A stretch of DNA of 6,472 nucleotides from JAHJSA01 sp038204345 (lineage in GTDB: Bacteria; Actinomycetota; Thermoleophilia; RBG-16-64-13), in the NCBI GenBank assembly GCA_038204345.1, contig JBBRDB010000153.1, positions 1-6,472 of the forward strand, read 5' to 3'. Numbering within the stretch: the stretch's first letter is position 1; each line of letters starts with the position of its first letter. Of this stretch, positions 1 through 5,899 are shown piece by piece. Below the pieces are notes generated by a model that did no database searches, had not been told where the DNA came from, and saw only the letters and a list, made by a program, of their open reading frames with translations. A program made the position numbers and the translations under genes.

Positions 1-648
1 CGTGCGGATGATCAACCCACACGAGCGGATGGCGTCGTCGTTGCCCGGGATGATGAAGTCCACTTCGTCGGGATCGCAGTTCGTATCCACCAGGCCGATC
101 AGCGGGATGCCCAGCTTGATGACCTCTTTGGTGGCGATCAGTTCACGCTTCGGGTCGATCACGAACACCGCGTCGGGCAGACGCGTCATGTCGGCGACTC
201 CCCCCAGATTGGTCTCGAGCTTCTCGAGTTCGCGCTCGAGGTTCATGCGCTCCTTCGTGGGCAGCAGGGCAAGCGTGCCCTCATCCCGGTGGCGTCTGAG
301 CTCGTGCAGCCTATTGATGCGGGCATGGATCGTGGCGAAGTTGGTGAGCAGACCGCCCAGCCAACGGTGCGACACGAAGGGCATGCCCACGCGGGTGGCC
401 TCCTCGCGGATGGCATCCTGACACTGCTTCTTGGTGCCGACGAAGAGGACGGATCCTCCCCGGCTCGAGATGTTGCGCGTGAACTCGAAGGCGCGGTCGA
501 GCAGTTTCGTGGTCTTCTGCAGGTCGATTATGTGGATCCCGCCCCGATCCGCAAAGATAAAGGGCTTCATCTTCGGGTTCCATCGGCGGGTCTGGTGGCC
601 GAAGTGCACTCCGGACTCCAGGAGCTGCTTCATTGAGGCAGCAGGCAT
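1..648 (-). CDS. rpsB: 30S ribosomal protein S2 (3' end beyond window)
   Basis: Ribosomal protein S2 is a component of the small ribosomal subunit, added late in assembly on the 30S platform side, and is needed with S1 for translation initiation. The open frame runs from an ATG at 648 to the window edge and gives 216 residues; family members are usually about 240-300, so roughly the last 30-80 residues are missing. Recognisable S2 signatures are the N-terminal block SMKQLLESGVHFGHQTRRWN (residues 5-24), LFVGTKKQ (68-75), SHRWLGGLLTNF (93-104), and the second S2 signature ending in IIPGNDDAIRS (199-209). The start is supported by an AAGGA Shine-Dalgarno (656-660) with a 7-nt spacer and by the usual extension before MKQLL. 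It is the first gene after a 180-base gap with its own candidate promoter and leader. By family synteny tsf should follow to the left, which cannot be seen here. Confidence 0.98.
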   Translation of the reverse strand, partial: MPAASMKQLLESGVHFGHQTRRWNPKMKPFIFADRGGIHIIDLQKTTKLLDRAFEFTRNISSRGGSVLFVGTKKQCQDAIREEATRVGMPFVSHRWLGGLLTNFATIHARINRLHELRRHRDEGTLALLPTKERMNLERELEKLETNLGGVADMTRLPDAVFVIDPKRELIATKEVIKLGIPLIGLVDTNCDPDEVDFIIPGNDDAIRSCGLIIRT

Positions 649-655
649 GGGCGCT

Positions 656-660
656 TCCTT
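656..660 (-). promoter_or_regulatory. Shine-Dalgarno of rpsB
   Basis: AAGGA on the minus strand lies 7 nt before the rpsB ATG at 648. It decides the start in favour of 648 over the internal ATG at 633, which has no comparable site. Confidence 0.8.
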
Positions 661-690
661 TCATTGGTTCTCTTGAGATTTCACCCAAAG

Positions 691-731
691 CACCCCACGG
701 AACCGGCACGGCCGGCACCACCGTGGTGGTG
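691..731 (-). promoter_or_regulatory. Stable hairpin in the rpsB 5' leader
   Basis: In the minus-strand transcript, bases 731-728 pair with 694-691 (4 bp), A727 is bulged, 726-721 (CCACGG) pairs with 700-695 (CCGTGG, 6 bp). After an asymmetric internal loop (720-716 against 702-701), CCGGC at 715-711 pairs with GCCGG at 707-703 across a 3-nt loop. That is 15 Watson-Crick pairs within 41 nt, ending about 42 nt before the rpsB start codon. A smaller CACCAC/GTGGTG palindrome (728-716) overlaps the 5' arm and could compete. rpsB leaders are autoregulated by S2 in E. coli; whether this unrelated-looking leader does the same is inference. Only three U residues follow the stem, so it is at best a weak terminator or attenuator. 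Confidence 0.5.
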
Positions 732-763
732 GTCTCTTCGGGGTCGAGGTGGACAACCGGTGC

Positions 764-793
764 AGTGTAGCACACAGGCCGATCTGCGGTCAC
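764..793 (-). promoter_or_regulatory. Candidate promoter of rpsB (extended -10)
   Basis: On the minus strand a GTGACC -35 element (793-788, four of six consensus bases) is followed by an 18-bp spacer and a TACACT -10 (769-764, four of six), preceded directly by TGC, which forms an extended -10 element. Transcription would begin near G757, giving a leader of about 109 nt before the rpsB ATG. The position in the only substantial intergenic gap, ahead of a highly expressed ribosomal gene, supports the call. The match is moderate and was made by eye. Confidence 0.5.
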
Positions 794-809
794 CGGGCGA
801 TGCGCCGTG
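791..809 (-). other. Small hairpin downstream of the sigma-factor stop
   Basis: A 7-bp stem with a 2-nt bulge (791-793 plus 796-799 against 803-809, loop 800-802) lies about 20 nt after the sigma-factor stop codon and overlaps the -35 element of the candidate rpsB promoter. No U-tract follows, so it does not qualify as an intrinsic terminator. It might slow polymerase or mark a protein site, or be chance in GC-rich DNA. Confidence 0.2.
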
Positions 810-828
810 CCCCCCTCTACAGCGGACC

Positions 829-1626
829 CTAGCGCGCGCGGACTCCCGGCTCCAATTCCTCTTTGATGCGCCCCTTCAGGCGCAGGATGGCCTTGGTGTG
901 CAGTTGCGAGACGCGCGACTCCGTGACCCCGAGCACCTCACCGATCTCCTTGAGCGTCAGGCCGTCGTAGTAGTAGAGGCCGATCACGATCTTCTCGCGC
1001 TCGGGCAGTCGACGGATAGCGTCCGCCAGTATGCCCTTGACCTCTTGGATATCGAAGGCGCGCGCAGGGTCGGGCGAGGAAGAATCCTCGAGGGTGTCCA
1101 TCAAGCTGACCTTGTCGCCGTCGGAACCCGAGAGGGTCCAGAACTCGTCGAGCGCCACGATCGACGCGCTGCTGATCTGGTGGAGGATATCCTGGAACTC
1201 AGGCACGGTGACGTCCAGCTCGCCGGCGATCTCCTCGTCGGTGGGCGCGCGATGCAGTTCGTTCTCGAGCTTCGTGACCGTGCGCTCCACCTGTCGGGCC
1301 CAGCTGCGGACAGACCTGGGGACCCAGTCGAGACTCCGCAGCTCGTCGATGATCGACCCCTTGATGCGTGAGATGGCGTAGGTCTCGAACTTGATGTTGC
1401 GCGAGAGGTCGAAACGCTCGAGGGCCCCTATCAGACCGAGGAGGCCGTAGGAGATGAGGTCGGCTTCCTCGACGTGGGCCGGCAGTCCGCTTCCCATGCG
1501 GCCGGCTACGTACTTGACCAAAGGGGAATAGGCCAGAATCAGTTCGTCACGCGCCTTGGAATCAGCGTTGAGCTTGTAGCGGCTCCACAGCTCCTCGACT
1601 TCGTTGCCTATCTTCTTGTGCGCCAT
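829..1626 (-). CDS. whiG: FliA/WhiG-family RNA polymerase sigma factor
   Basis: A group 3 sigma factor of the sigma-28 family directs RNA polymerase to flagellar/chemotaxis promoters (FliA) or, in Streptomyces, to sporulation promoters (WhiG). The 265-residue length is typical. Region 2 covers about residues 28-100 (SPLVKYVAGR at 34-43, KFETYAISRIKGSIIDELR at 79-97, then DWVPRSVR at 100-107). Region 3 covers about 108-186 (including RAPTDEEIAGEL), and region 4 about 205-252 (LPEREK, YYYDGLTLKEIGEVLGVTES, RVSQ helix-turn-helix). Its wording is very close to Streptomyces WhiG as I recall it, including the LSLMDTLED-like segment, here VSLMDTLED. The ATG lies 9 nt after the xerC stop, with a GC-rich AGGCGG-like SD overlapping that stop, so it is probably the last gene of the yraN-to-sigma operon. 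WhiG is held by the anti-sigma RsiG with c-di-GMP in Streptomyces, and FliA by FlgM; no such gene is visible here. Family assignment is firm. Motility versus sporulation role cannot be decided. Confidence 0.95.
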   Translation of the reverse strand: MAHKKIGNEVEELWSRYKLNADSKARDELILAYSPLVKYVAGRMGSGLPAHVEEADLISYGLLGLIGALERFDLSRNIKFETYAISRIKGSIIDELRSLDWVPRSVRSWARQVERTVTKLENELHRAPTDEEIAGELDVTVPEFQDILHQISSASIVALDEFWTLSGSDGDKVSLMDTLEDSSSPDPARAFDIQEVKGILADAIRRLPEREKIVIGLYYYDGLTLKEIGEVLGVTESRVSQLHTKAILRLKGRIKEELEPGVRAR

Positions 1627-1635
1627 CCCCGCCGC

Positions 1636-2724
1636 CTACGCTCGAGGATGCGCGGTCCGATAGGCTTTCCGCAGGTGAGCGGCGGACACGTGCGTGTACA
1701 CCTGGGTGGTGGCCAGCGATGCGTGACCCAGGAGTTCCTGGATGGAACGGAGGTCGGCCCCTCCCTCCAAGAGGTGCGTAGCGAAGGAGTGCCGGAGCGT
1801 GTGCGGAGACGTCCCTTCCGGGACCGACGCGCGGTCGAGATGCCGTTCCAGACGCCGCCGGACGTCCGAGGGGTTGAGAGGTCGCCCGCGGCGACTCACG
1901 AACAGAGGTTCATCGACATGATCTGTAGCGCGCCGGGTGATCTTCGCGGCTGGGGCGGCTGGGGCGCTCGCATGCGCACGGGCGAGCAGGCCGGGTCGAG
2001 CTACCCGCAGGTAGCGATCGAGAGCCGACAGCGCGTCCTCCCCCACCGGGACGACCCGGACCTTGCGTCCTTTTCCCTTCACCCGCGCCTCTCGTCTGCC
2101 AACGTCGATGTCCTGAACGGTCAGATCAAGCGCTTCTTGAGCCCTCAGGCCGCACGAGTATTTCAACTCGAACAGGGCCCGGTCGCGCAGTGTGAGGGGT
2201 TCGTCGCCGTCGATCCCGTCCAGGAACTCCCCGATCTGTGTGGGCGTGAGCACGCTCGGCAGCCTCTTGGGGATGCGGGGGGCGCGGACCCCATGGGCAG
2301 GGTTGCCGTCTCGCCACTCCTCGCGGGCGCAGAAGGCTAGGAACGTCCGGACGGTCGACAGCTTGCGCGCGACGGACGTGCGCGCGTAGGGTCGCTTCCG
2401 CGGGGACAGGCTCCCCTCGACCAACCCCGACACGAACGCCCTGACGTGCGCGGCGGTCACGGCATCCACGTCCTCGAGCCCCAGGGACGCGCAGAACTCG
2501 GCGAACTGGGCAAGGTCGGAGCGGCCCGCCTCGATGCTGCGCGGACTGTATCCGGCGGCCACCAGACTGCGCAGATAGAGGGAGCAGCGCTGCAAGAAAA
2601 GAGTCATCTCTGTCGACTGGGCCACCGATACGATCTTCAGCTCACTCCTCTGCCTGTCGTCTCGCCTCAAGCAACCGCGGCTCTGACACCGCGCTCGGGT
2701 GACGGGCGCCCCGGTGGCGGTCAC
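1636..2724 (-). CDS. xerC: Tyrosine site-specific recombinase XerC
   Basis: XerC and its partner XerD act at the chromosomal dif site with FtsK to resolve chromosome dimers before cell division. The N-terminal SAM-like core-binding domain spans about residues 41-150 (FLQRCSLYLRSLVAAGYSPR) and the catalytic domain about 155-362. All catalytic residues are visible: R194 in CGLRAQEAL, K218 in VKGKGRK, H308 and R311 in PHTLRH, H334 in LLGHAS, and nucleophile Y343 in TTQVYTHV. The C-terminus ends in the XerC/D-typical AHPRA. At 362 residues it is longer than the usual ~300. The excess is a 39-residue Arg-rich N-terminal stretch of low protein-like quality and an Ala-rich insertion near 245-270. 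The GTG start at 2724 overlaps the dprA stop (GTGA); an ATG at 2607 would give a normal 323-residue protein but has only a weak GAG-type SD. XerC rather than XerD rests on its place beside dprA in actinobacteria. Confidence 0.93.
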   Translation of the reverse strand: MTATGAPVTRARCQSRGCLRRDDRQRSELKIVSVAQSTEMTLFLQRCSLYLRSLVAAGYSPRSIEAGRSDLAQFAEFCASLGLEDVDAVTAAHVRAFVSGLVEGSLSPRKRPYARTSVARKLSTVRTFLAFCAREEWRDGNPAHGVRAPRIPKRLPSVLTPTQIGEFLDGIDGDEPLTLRDRALFELKYSCGLRAQEALDLTVQDIDVGRREARVKGKGRKVRVVPVGEDALSALDRYLRVARPGLLARAHASAPAAPAAKITRRATDHVDEPLFVSRRGRPLNPSDVRRRLERHLDRASVPEGTSPHTLRHSFATHLLEGGADLRSIQELLGHASLATTQVYTHVSAAHLRKAYRTAHPRA

Positions 2725-3851
2725 ACTATCGCGTACCTCCCGGGCCCGCGGCTCACGATCCCGCCGCCCATCTCAAGCATGGCCAAGGCGACCGAGGCTT
2801 CCCTCACGCTCAGCCCCGTCGCTCGGGCGACGGCGTCCACCGTCTGCTCCCCCGCGGCCAACGCCAGCATGACCAAGCGCTGCGTGGAGTCGGTGACCTG
2901 GGTACCCTCATCGCTGCGCGCAGTCGGGGGCGCGGGCTCGCGACTCCCCCTTTCCATTCTGGTGACACGGAGAAAATCCTCCACCACCTCGTCGGGAGCG
3001 ACGCAGGGGATGGCGCCGTCGTAGATGAGGCGGTTGCAGCCTTCGCTCTCTCTGCCGATGATCGAGCCCGGCACCGCGAAGACATCCTTGCCCAACTCCA
3101 GAGCACGGTGGGCCGTGATGAGCGCACCGCTCCGCGCGGGCGCCTCGACCACCACCACCGCGTCGCCCAGAGCCGCCAGCAGGCGGTTGCGCTCGGGGAA
3201 CGACCAGGCGGTCGGGGTGGTGCCAGGGGCGTACTCACTAAGCACCACGCCATCAGAGACGATCCTCTCGTACAACTCTCGATGGCGCCGGGGGTACACG
3301 ACGTCGGCGCCGGAGCCAAGCACGGCCGCGGTAAGCCCCCCGGCATCGAGGGCCGCGCGATGAGCCCGTCCGTCGATACCTAAGGCCAAGCCGCTCAGCA
3401 CGCACACTCCGCGAACGGCGAAAGCCGCCGCCAGCCGCGCGGCTACCACCATGCCGTACCGCGTAGGCTTACGAGTGCCCACGATCGTCACACGGGGCCG
3501 AGTTTCGAGTGCGTCCAGCGCGGCCACGTCCCCTGCCATGTAGAGCCCGGCCGGCGGATACCGCAGCCGGGCCAAAGCCCCCACGTAGCCAGGGGCCCCG
3601 AAGGCCACGAACCGCAGTCCTGCGCTCTGGCAGGAACGAAACTCTGCGCGGGGTGAGACTTTCGAACGCGCCCCGAGAAAGCGGTCCACCCATGGCCGAC
3701 CGCCCGACCATCGGATCAATGTTCGCCGATCGGCGCGCCATATCTCGCAACAACCGTGTTCGGACAGAAGTTCGAGAACCCCCCGAGACCCTTCCCTCGC
3801 GACCCGGCTCACTCCGAGCGCGGCCAGCACGTCCTCGCTCGGTGAGTTCAT
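2721..3851 (-). CDS. dprA: DNA-processing protein DprA
   Basis: DprA (also called Smf) binds incoming single-stranded DNA in the cytoplasm, protects it and loads RecA during natural transformation; it is also widespread in species not known to be transformable. The protein is 376 residues. A weakly conserved N-terminal helical region (1-95) is followed by the Rossmann-like DprA core, about 98-290: YPPAGLYMAGD, VGTRKPTRYG (124-133), SGLALGID (153-160) then AHRAAL, VLGSGADVVYP (177-187), LSEYAPGT, FPERNRLLAALGD (218-230), VVEAPARSGALITA (234-247), VFAVPGS. A winged-helix DprA C-terminal domain occupies about 322-376. The ATG at 3851 overlaps the comM stop as ATGA, which implies translational coupling, and AGGCGG just upstream is a partial SD. 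A GTG at 3869 would add six residues but is less likely. Its neighbours ComM, YraN and XerC form a DNA-processing set. The HhH signature usual near the N-terminus is not clear here. Confidence 0.95.
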   Translation of the reverse strand: MNSPSEDVLAALGVSRVAREGSRGVLELLSEHGCCEIWRADRRTLIRWSGGRPWVDRFLGARSKVSPRAEFRSCQSAGLRFVAFGAPGYVGALARLRYPPAGLYMAGDVAALDALETRPRVTIVGTRKPTRYGMVVAARLAAAFAVRGVCVLSGLALGIDGRAHRAALDAGGLTAAVLGSGADVVYPRRHRELYERIVSDGVVLSEYAPGTTPTAWSFPERNRLLAALGDAVVVVEAPARSGALITAHRALELGKDVFAVPGSIIGRESEGCNRLIYDGAIPCVAPDEVVEDFLRVTRMERGSREPAPPTARSDEGTQVTDSTQRLVMLALAAGEQTVDAVARATGLSVREASVALAMLEMGGGIVSRGPGRYAIV

Positions 3852-5431
3852 TCCGCCTGTGACGACCACGGAATCCGACGCAGCGTCAGTGCCTCCGCGA
3901 CGTGTTGGCCGCCAACCTGTGCAGCGCCATCAAGGTCCGCCAGCGTTCTTGCCACCGCCAGCGTGCGTACGAAGCCTCGTCCACCCAGGAACCCGCGCGC
4001 CAACGCCTCCCTCACCAAGCGCCGCGCGTCTCGGTCGAGGCGGCTCTCAGTTTCTAGGCGGAGGGGATGTCCAGCGGAGCGGACGCCCGGTCGGGCCTCT
4101 GGGTCCAAGCCCCCGGCACCTCCGCGCATCCGTTCCTCTCGATAGGCGTGGGCTGCCGCTACGCGGGCCTGTACTGCCGCTGACTCCTCCGGCGGTTCGG
4201 GGTCTTCGTCGAGGTCCTCGCGTGTGAGGGGTTCCACCTCCACGAAGACGTCGATCCTATCGAGCAAGGGGCCGCTGAGTTGCGCCGAGTAGCGCAGCAG
4301 TTGTTCGGCTGTACATCGGCACTCACGGTCTGGATGGCCTTGGAAGCCGCACGGACAGGGGTTCATCGCACCCACGAGAGTGAACCGGGCAGGTAGACGG
4401 ATGCTGCCGGCGGCCCTGCTTATGATCACCTCGCCCTCTTCCAGCGGCTGCCTTAGGGACTCGAGGACGTCGCGCGAGAACTCGGGAAGCTCATCCAAGA
4501 ACAACACTCCCCGATGTGCCAGGCTGGCCTCTCCCGGACCCGGCGAGGCTCCGCCTCCTATGACGGCCGCCCGGGACGCTGAATGATGCGGAGCACGAAA
4601 CGGTCGGGCCTCAACCAAGCCGAACTCCGGCCGGTGAAGCCCAGCGACGCTCCAGATACGGGTTACCTCGAGAGCCTCGTTTCGAGACAGAGGTGGAAGG
4701 ATCGATGGGACCCGCCGTGCCAGCATCGTCTTGCCCGCCCCCGGCGTACCGATCATCAGAGCGTGGTGACCCCCGGCCGCGGCGATCTCAAGGGCCCGGC
4801 GCGCGCGAGCGTGGCCCACGACATCTGCCAGGTCGGCGCTCTGTGATTCCTCCCGGGCGTGGCTCCGTCGACGTTTCATCCAGCGCACCCCTCGTGCCTG
4901 GAGTCTGCCGGCGAAGTCTGCATCCCGGAGGGCCGAAACCGCCTCGACAAGACTGACGACGCCGATAAGCCCCAGGCCTTCCACTACCGAGACCTCAGGA
5001 AGAGCGGCCACTGGAACCACCAGGAGGTCCACGCCGTCGTCTCGGGCGGCCTCCGCGACAGGCAGCATTCCCCTGACCGGGCGGACCCCGCCGTCCAGGG
5101 CAAGCTCGCCCACGGCTCCGACGCGGCGCAAAGCCCCGGCTGGCAGATACCCGGAAGCGCCAAGGACGGCGAGAGCCACGGGCAGGTCGAAGCCGGGGCT
5201 CTCCTTCCGCACGTCGGCGGGCGAGAGGTTCACCGTGATCCTTTGCGTGGGCAGAGGCATGCCGCTGCTCACCGCGCCCGACCGCACCCGTTCGCGCGCC
5301 TCCCGGACGGCGGCGCCGGGCAGGCCGACGATGGTCATACCGGGCAGTCCGGGGCGAACGTGCGCCTCGACGCGCACCGGTACAGCCGCCGTCCCGACGA
5401 CGGCGTAGCCGCGGGCCTGCGCCATACCCAT
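3848..5431 (-). CDS. comM: ComM/YifB-family AAA+ Mg-chelatase-like ATPase
   Basis: In Vibrio cholerae ComM is a hexameric helicase that drives branch migration of the joint molecule during natural transformation; most bacteria carry it whatever their competence. The 527 residues are close to the family norm of about 500. The N-terminal ChlI/Lon-like domain covers roughly 1-185 (VEAHVRPGLPGMTIVGLPGAA, ITVNLSPADVRKESPGFDLP). The AAA+ module follows from about 200: Walker A GTPGAGKT (228-235), HHSASRAAVIGGG (282-293), Walker B LFLDE (310-314), sensor region MNPCPCG (356-362), SGPLLDRID (386-394). Cysteines 359, 361, 371 and 373 form the family's CPCG...CRC zinc-knuckle-like pair. The C-terminal Mg-chelatase helical domain ends in ARTLADL and HVAEALTLR. 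ATG 5431 lies 10 nt after the yraN stop, with a GAGG SD overlapping that stop; an ATG two codons in is an alternative. It overlaps dprA by 4 nt. An extra short linker near 405-455 is Glu/Pro/Gly-rich. Confidence 0.96.
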   Translation of the reverse strand: MGMAQARGYAVVGTAAVPVRVEAHVRPGLPGMTIVGLPGAAVREARERVRSGAVSSGMPLPTQRITVNLSPADVRKESPGFDLPVALAVLGASGYLPAGALRRVGAVGELALDGGVRPVRGMLPVAEAARDDGVDLLVVPVAALPEVSVVEGLGLIGVVSLVEAVSALRDADFAGRLQARGVRWMKRRRSHAREESQSADLADVVGHARARRALEIAAAGGHHALMIGTPGAGKTMLARRVPSILPPLSRNEALEVTRIWSVAGLHRPEFGLVEARPFRAPHHSASRAAVIGGGASPGPGEASLAHRGVLFLDELPEFSRDVLESLRQPLEEGEVIISRAAGSIRLPARFTLVGAMNPCPCGFQGHPDRECRCTAEQLLRYSAQLSGPLLDRIDVFVEVEPLTREDLDEDPEPPEESAAVQARVAAAHAYREERMRGGAGGLDPEARPGVRSAGHPLRLETESRLDRDARRLVREALARGFLGGRGFVRTLAVARTLADLDGAAQVGGQHVAEALTLRRIPWSSQAE

Positions 5432-5435
5432 AGCG

Positions 5436-5451
5436 CGGGCCTCAGCGCCCG
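5436..5451 (-). other. Hairpin across the yraN stop and comM SD
   Basis: CGGGC (minus 5451-5447) can pair with GCCCG (5440-5436) around the 6-nt loop GCTGAG. The loop contains the yraN TGA stop and most of the GAGG that would serve as the comM SD. A ribosome terminating on yraN would melt it, which fits translational coupling. The stem is only 5 bp and may be chance in such GC-rich sequence. Confidence 0.25.
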
Positions 5452-5816
5452 GGGCTTAGGACGTCGGATAGATGTGCAAGGGTCCTCAACGATCCGTCGT
5501 CGTCCAGCATCACCACTATCACGTCAAACCTTACATCTCGGGTGACGCGCCCCCCCTCGGCCATCCACCATGCCGCCGCAGCCCGTAATCGCCGTTCTTT
5601 GCGTGGACCGATGGACTCCAACGCGTCACCGAAGAACGAGCCGGAACGGGCCTTCACCTCGACGATGACCAGGGTGGCCTCGTCGTGACATATGAGGTCG
5701 ATCTCGCCGACGGGCGTGCGGTGATTACGCGCCACGACCTCCCATCCGCGCGACAGCAGGTAGTCCCCGGCCGCTTCCTCGGCCATTCTCCCCCGCGCGA
5801 CAGCCGTCGTCCTCAC
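5442..5816 (-). CDS. yraN: YraN-family (UPF0102) predicted endonuclease-fold protein
   Basis: This small protein belongs to the YraN/UPF0102 family, which has a restriction-endonuclease-like fold related to Holliday junction resolvases; I know of no settled cellular function. The 124 residues match the usual 115-130. The predicted PD-(D/E)xK active site is present: GEIDLI (37-42, D40) and VIVEVKARSG (50-59, E53 and K55), preceded by the family's AEEAAGDYLLSRGWEVVARN (12-31). The strand RFDVIVV (96-102) is the conserved later core strand. The start is GTG 5816, with AAGGAG (5827-5822) 5 nt upstream. An ATG at 5786 would remove the first ten residues, which family members normally have, and an ATG at 5821 is out of frame and stops after two codons. 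The open frame extending upstream to 6077 overlaps rnhB and is not coding. It sits directly ahead of comM and dprA, suggesting a role in DNA repair or uptake (inference). Confidence 0.92.
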   Translation of the reverse strand: MRTTAVARGRMAEEAAGDYLLSRGWEVVARNHRTPVGEIDLICHDEATLVIVEVKARSGSFFGDALESIGPRKERRLRAAAAWWMAEGGRVTRDVRFDVIVVMLDDDGSLRTLAHLSDVLSPGR

Positions 5817-5821
5817 CGCAT

Positions 5822-5827
5822 CTCCTT
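5822..5827 (-). promoter_or_regulatory. Shine-Dalgarno of yraN
   Basis: AAGGAG on the minus strand is the best SD in the window and lies 5 nt before the GTG at 5816. It settles the choice of a GTG start for yraN. Confidence 0.75.
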
Positions 5828-5829
5828 CC

Positions 5830-5854
5830 CGAGGATCCTCGCCCCCCTTGGGGC
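5830..5854 (-). other. 12-bp palindrome and adjacent GC hairpin ahead of yraN
   Basis: A perfect 12-bp palindrome, CGAGGATCCTCG (5830-5841), lies directly before the yraN SD. It abuts, sharing one base, a 14-base hairpin with 5-bp arms GCCCC/GGGGC (5841-5845 with 5850-5854). Neither is followed by a U-tract, so this is not an intrinsic terminator. It could be an operator, an RNA-processing or translation-modulating site in the rnhB-yraN gap, or chance. Confidence 0.3.
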
Positions 5855-5899
5855 ACGGCAAGGACGATAGCGGCAGGCGCGGCCCGGGGACATCGGACC

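Noticed and set aside
311..793. Minus-strand frame of 160 codons through the rpsB leader into rpsB
   Set aside because: It starts at the candidate -35 element, upstream of the likely transcription start, and is out of frame with the certain rpsB gene.
649..828. Search for an intrinsic terminator after the sigma factor
   Set aside because: The hairpins found (791-809 and 691-731) are not followed by a U-rich run longer than three, so no terminator is called.
664..1371. Plus-strand open frame of 235 codons opposite the sigma factor and leader
   Set aside because: Shadow of the sigma gene with no family features; it also runs through the rpsB leader and promoter.
1474..2340. Long plus-strand open frame (288 codons) opposite xerC and the start of the sigma gene
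   Set aside because: It is antisense to an intact recombinase with all catalytic residues, has no recognisable domain or SD, and long antisense frames are expected in high-GC DNA.
4961..4968. GCCGATAA on the plus strand, matching the sigma-28 -10 consensus
   Set aside because: No TAAA-like -35 at 15 nt upstream (the bases there are CCTC), and it lies inside comM on the opposite strand with no gene to drive.
4859..5545. Plus-strand open frame of 228 codons opposite comM and yraN
   Set aside because: Composition and lack of any motif indicate a shadow of the well-supported comM gene.
5813..5821. Two-codon mini-ORF ATGCGGTGA overlapping the yraN GTG start
   Set aside because: The ATG directly abuts the SD with no spacer, so it is very unlikely to be initiated.
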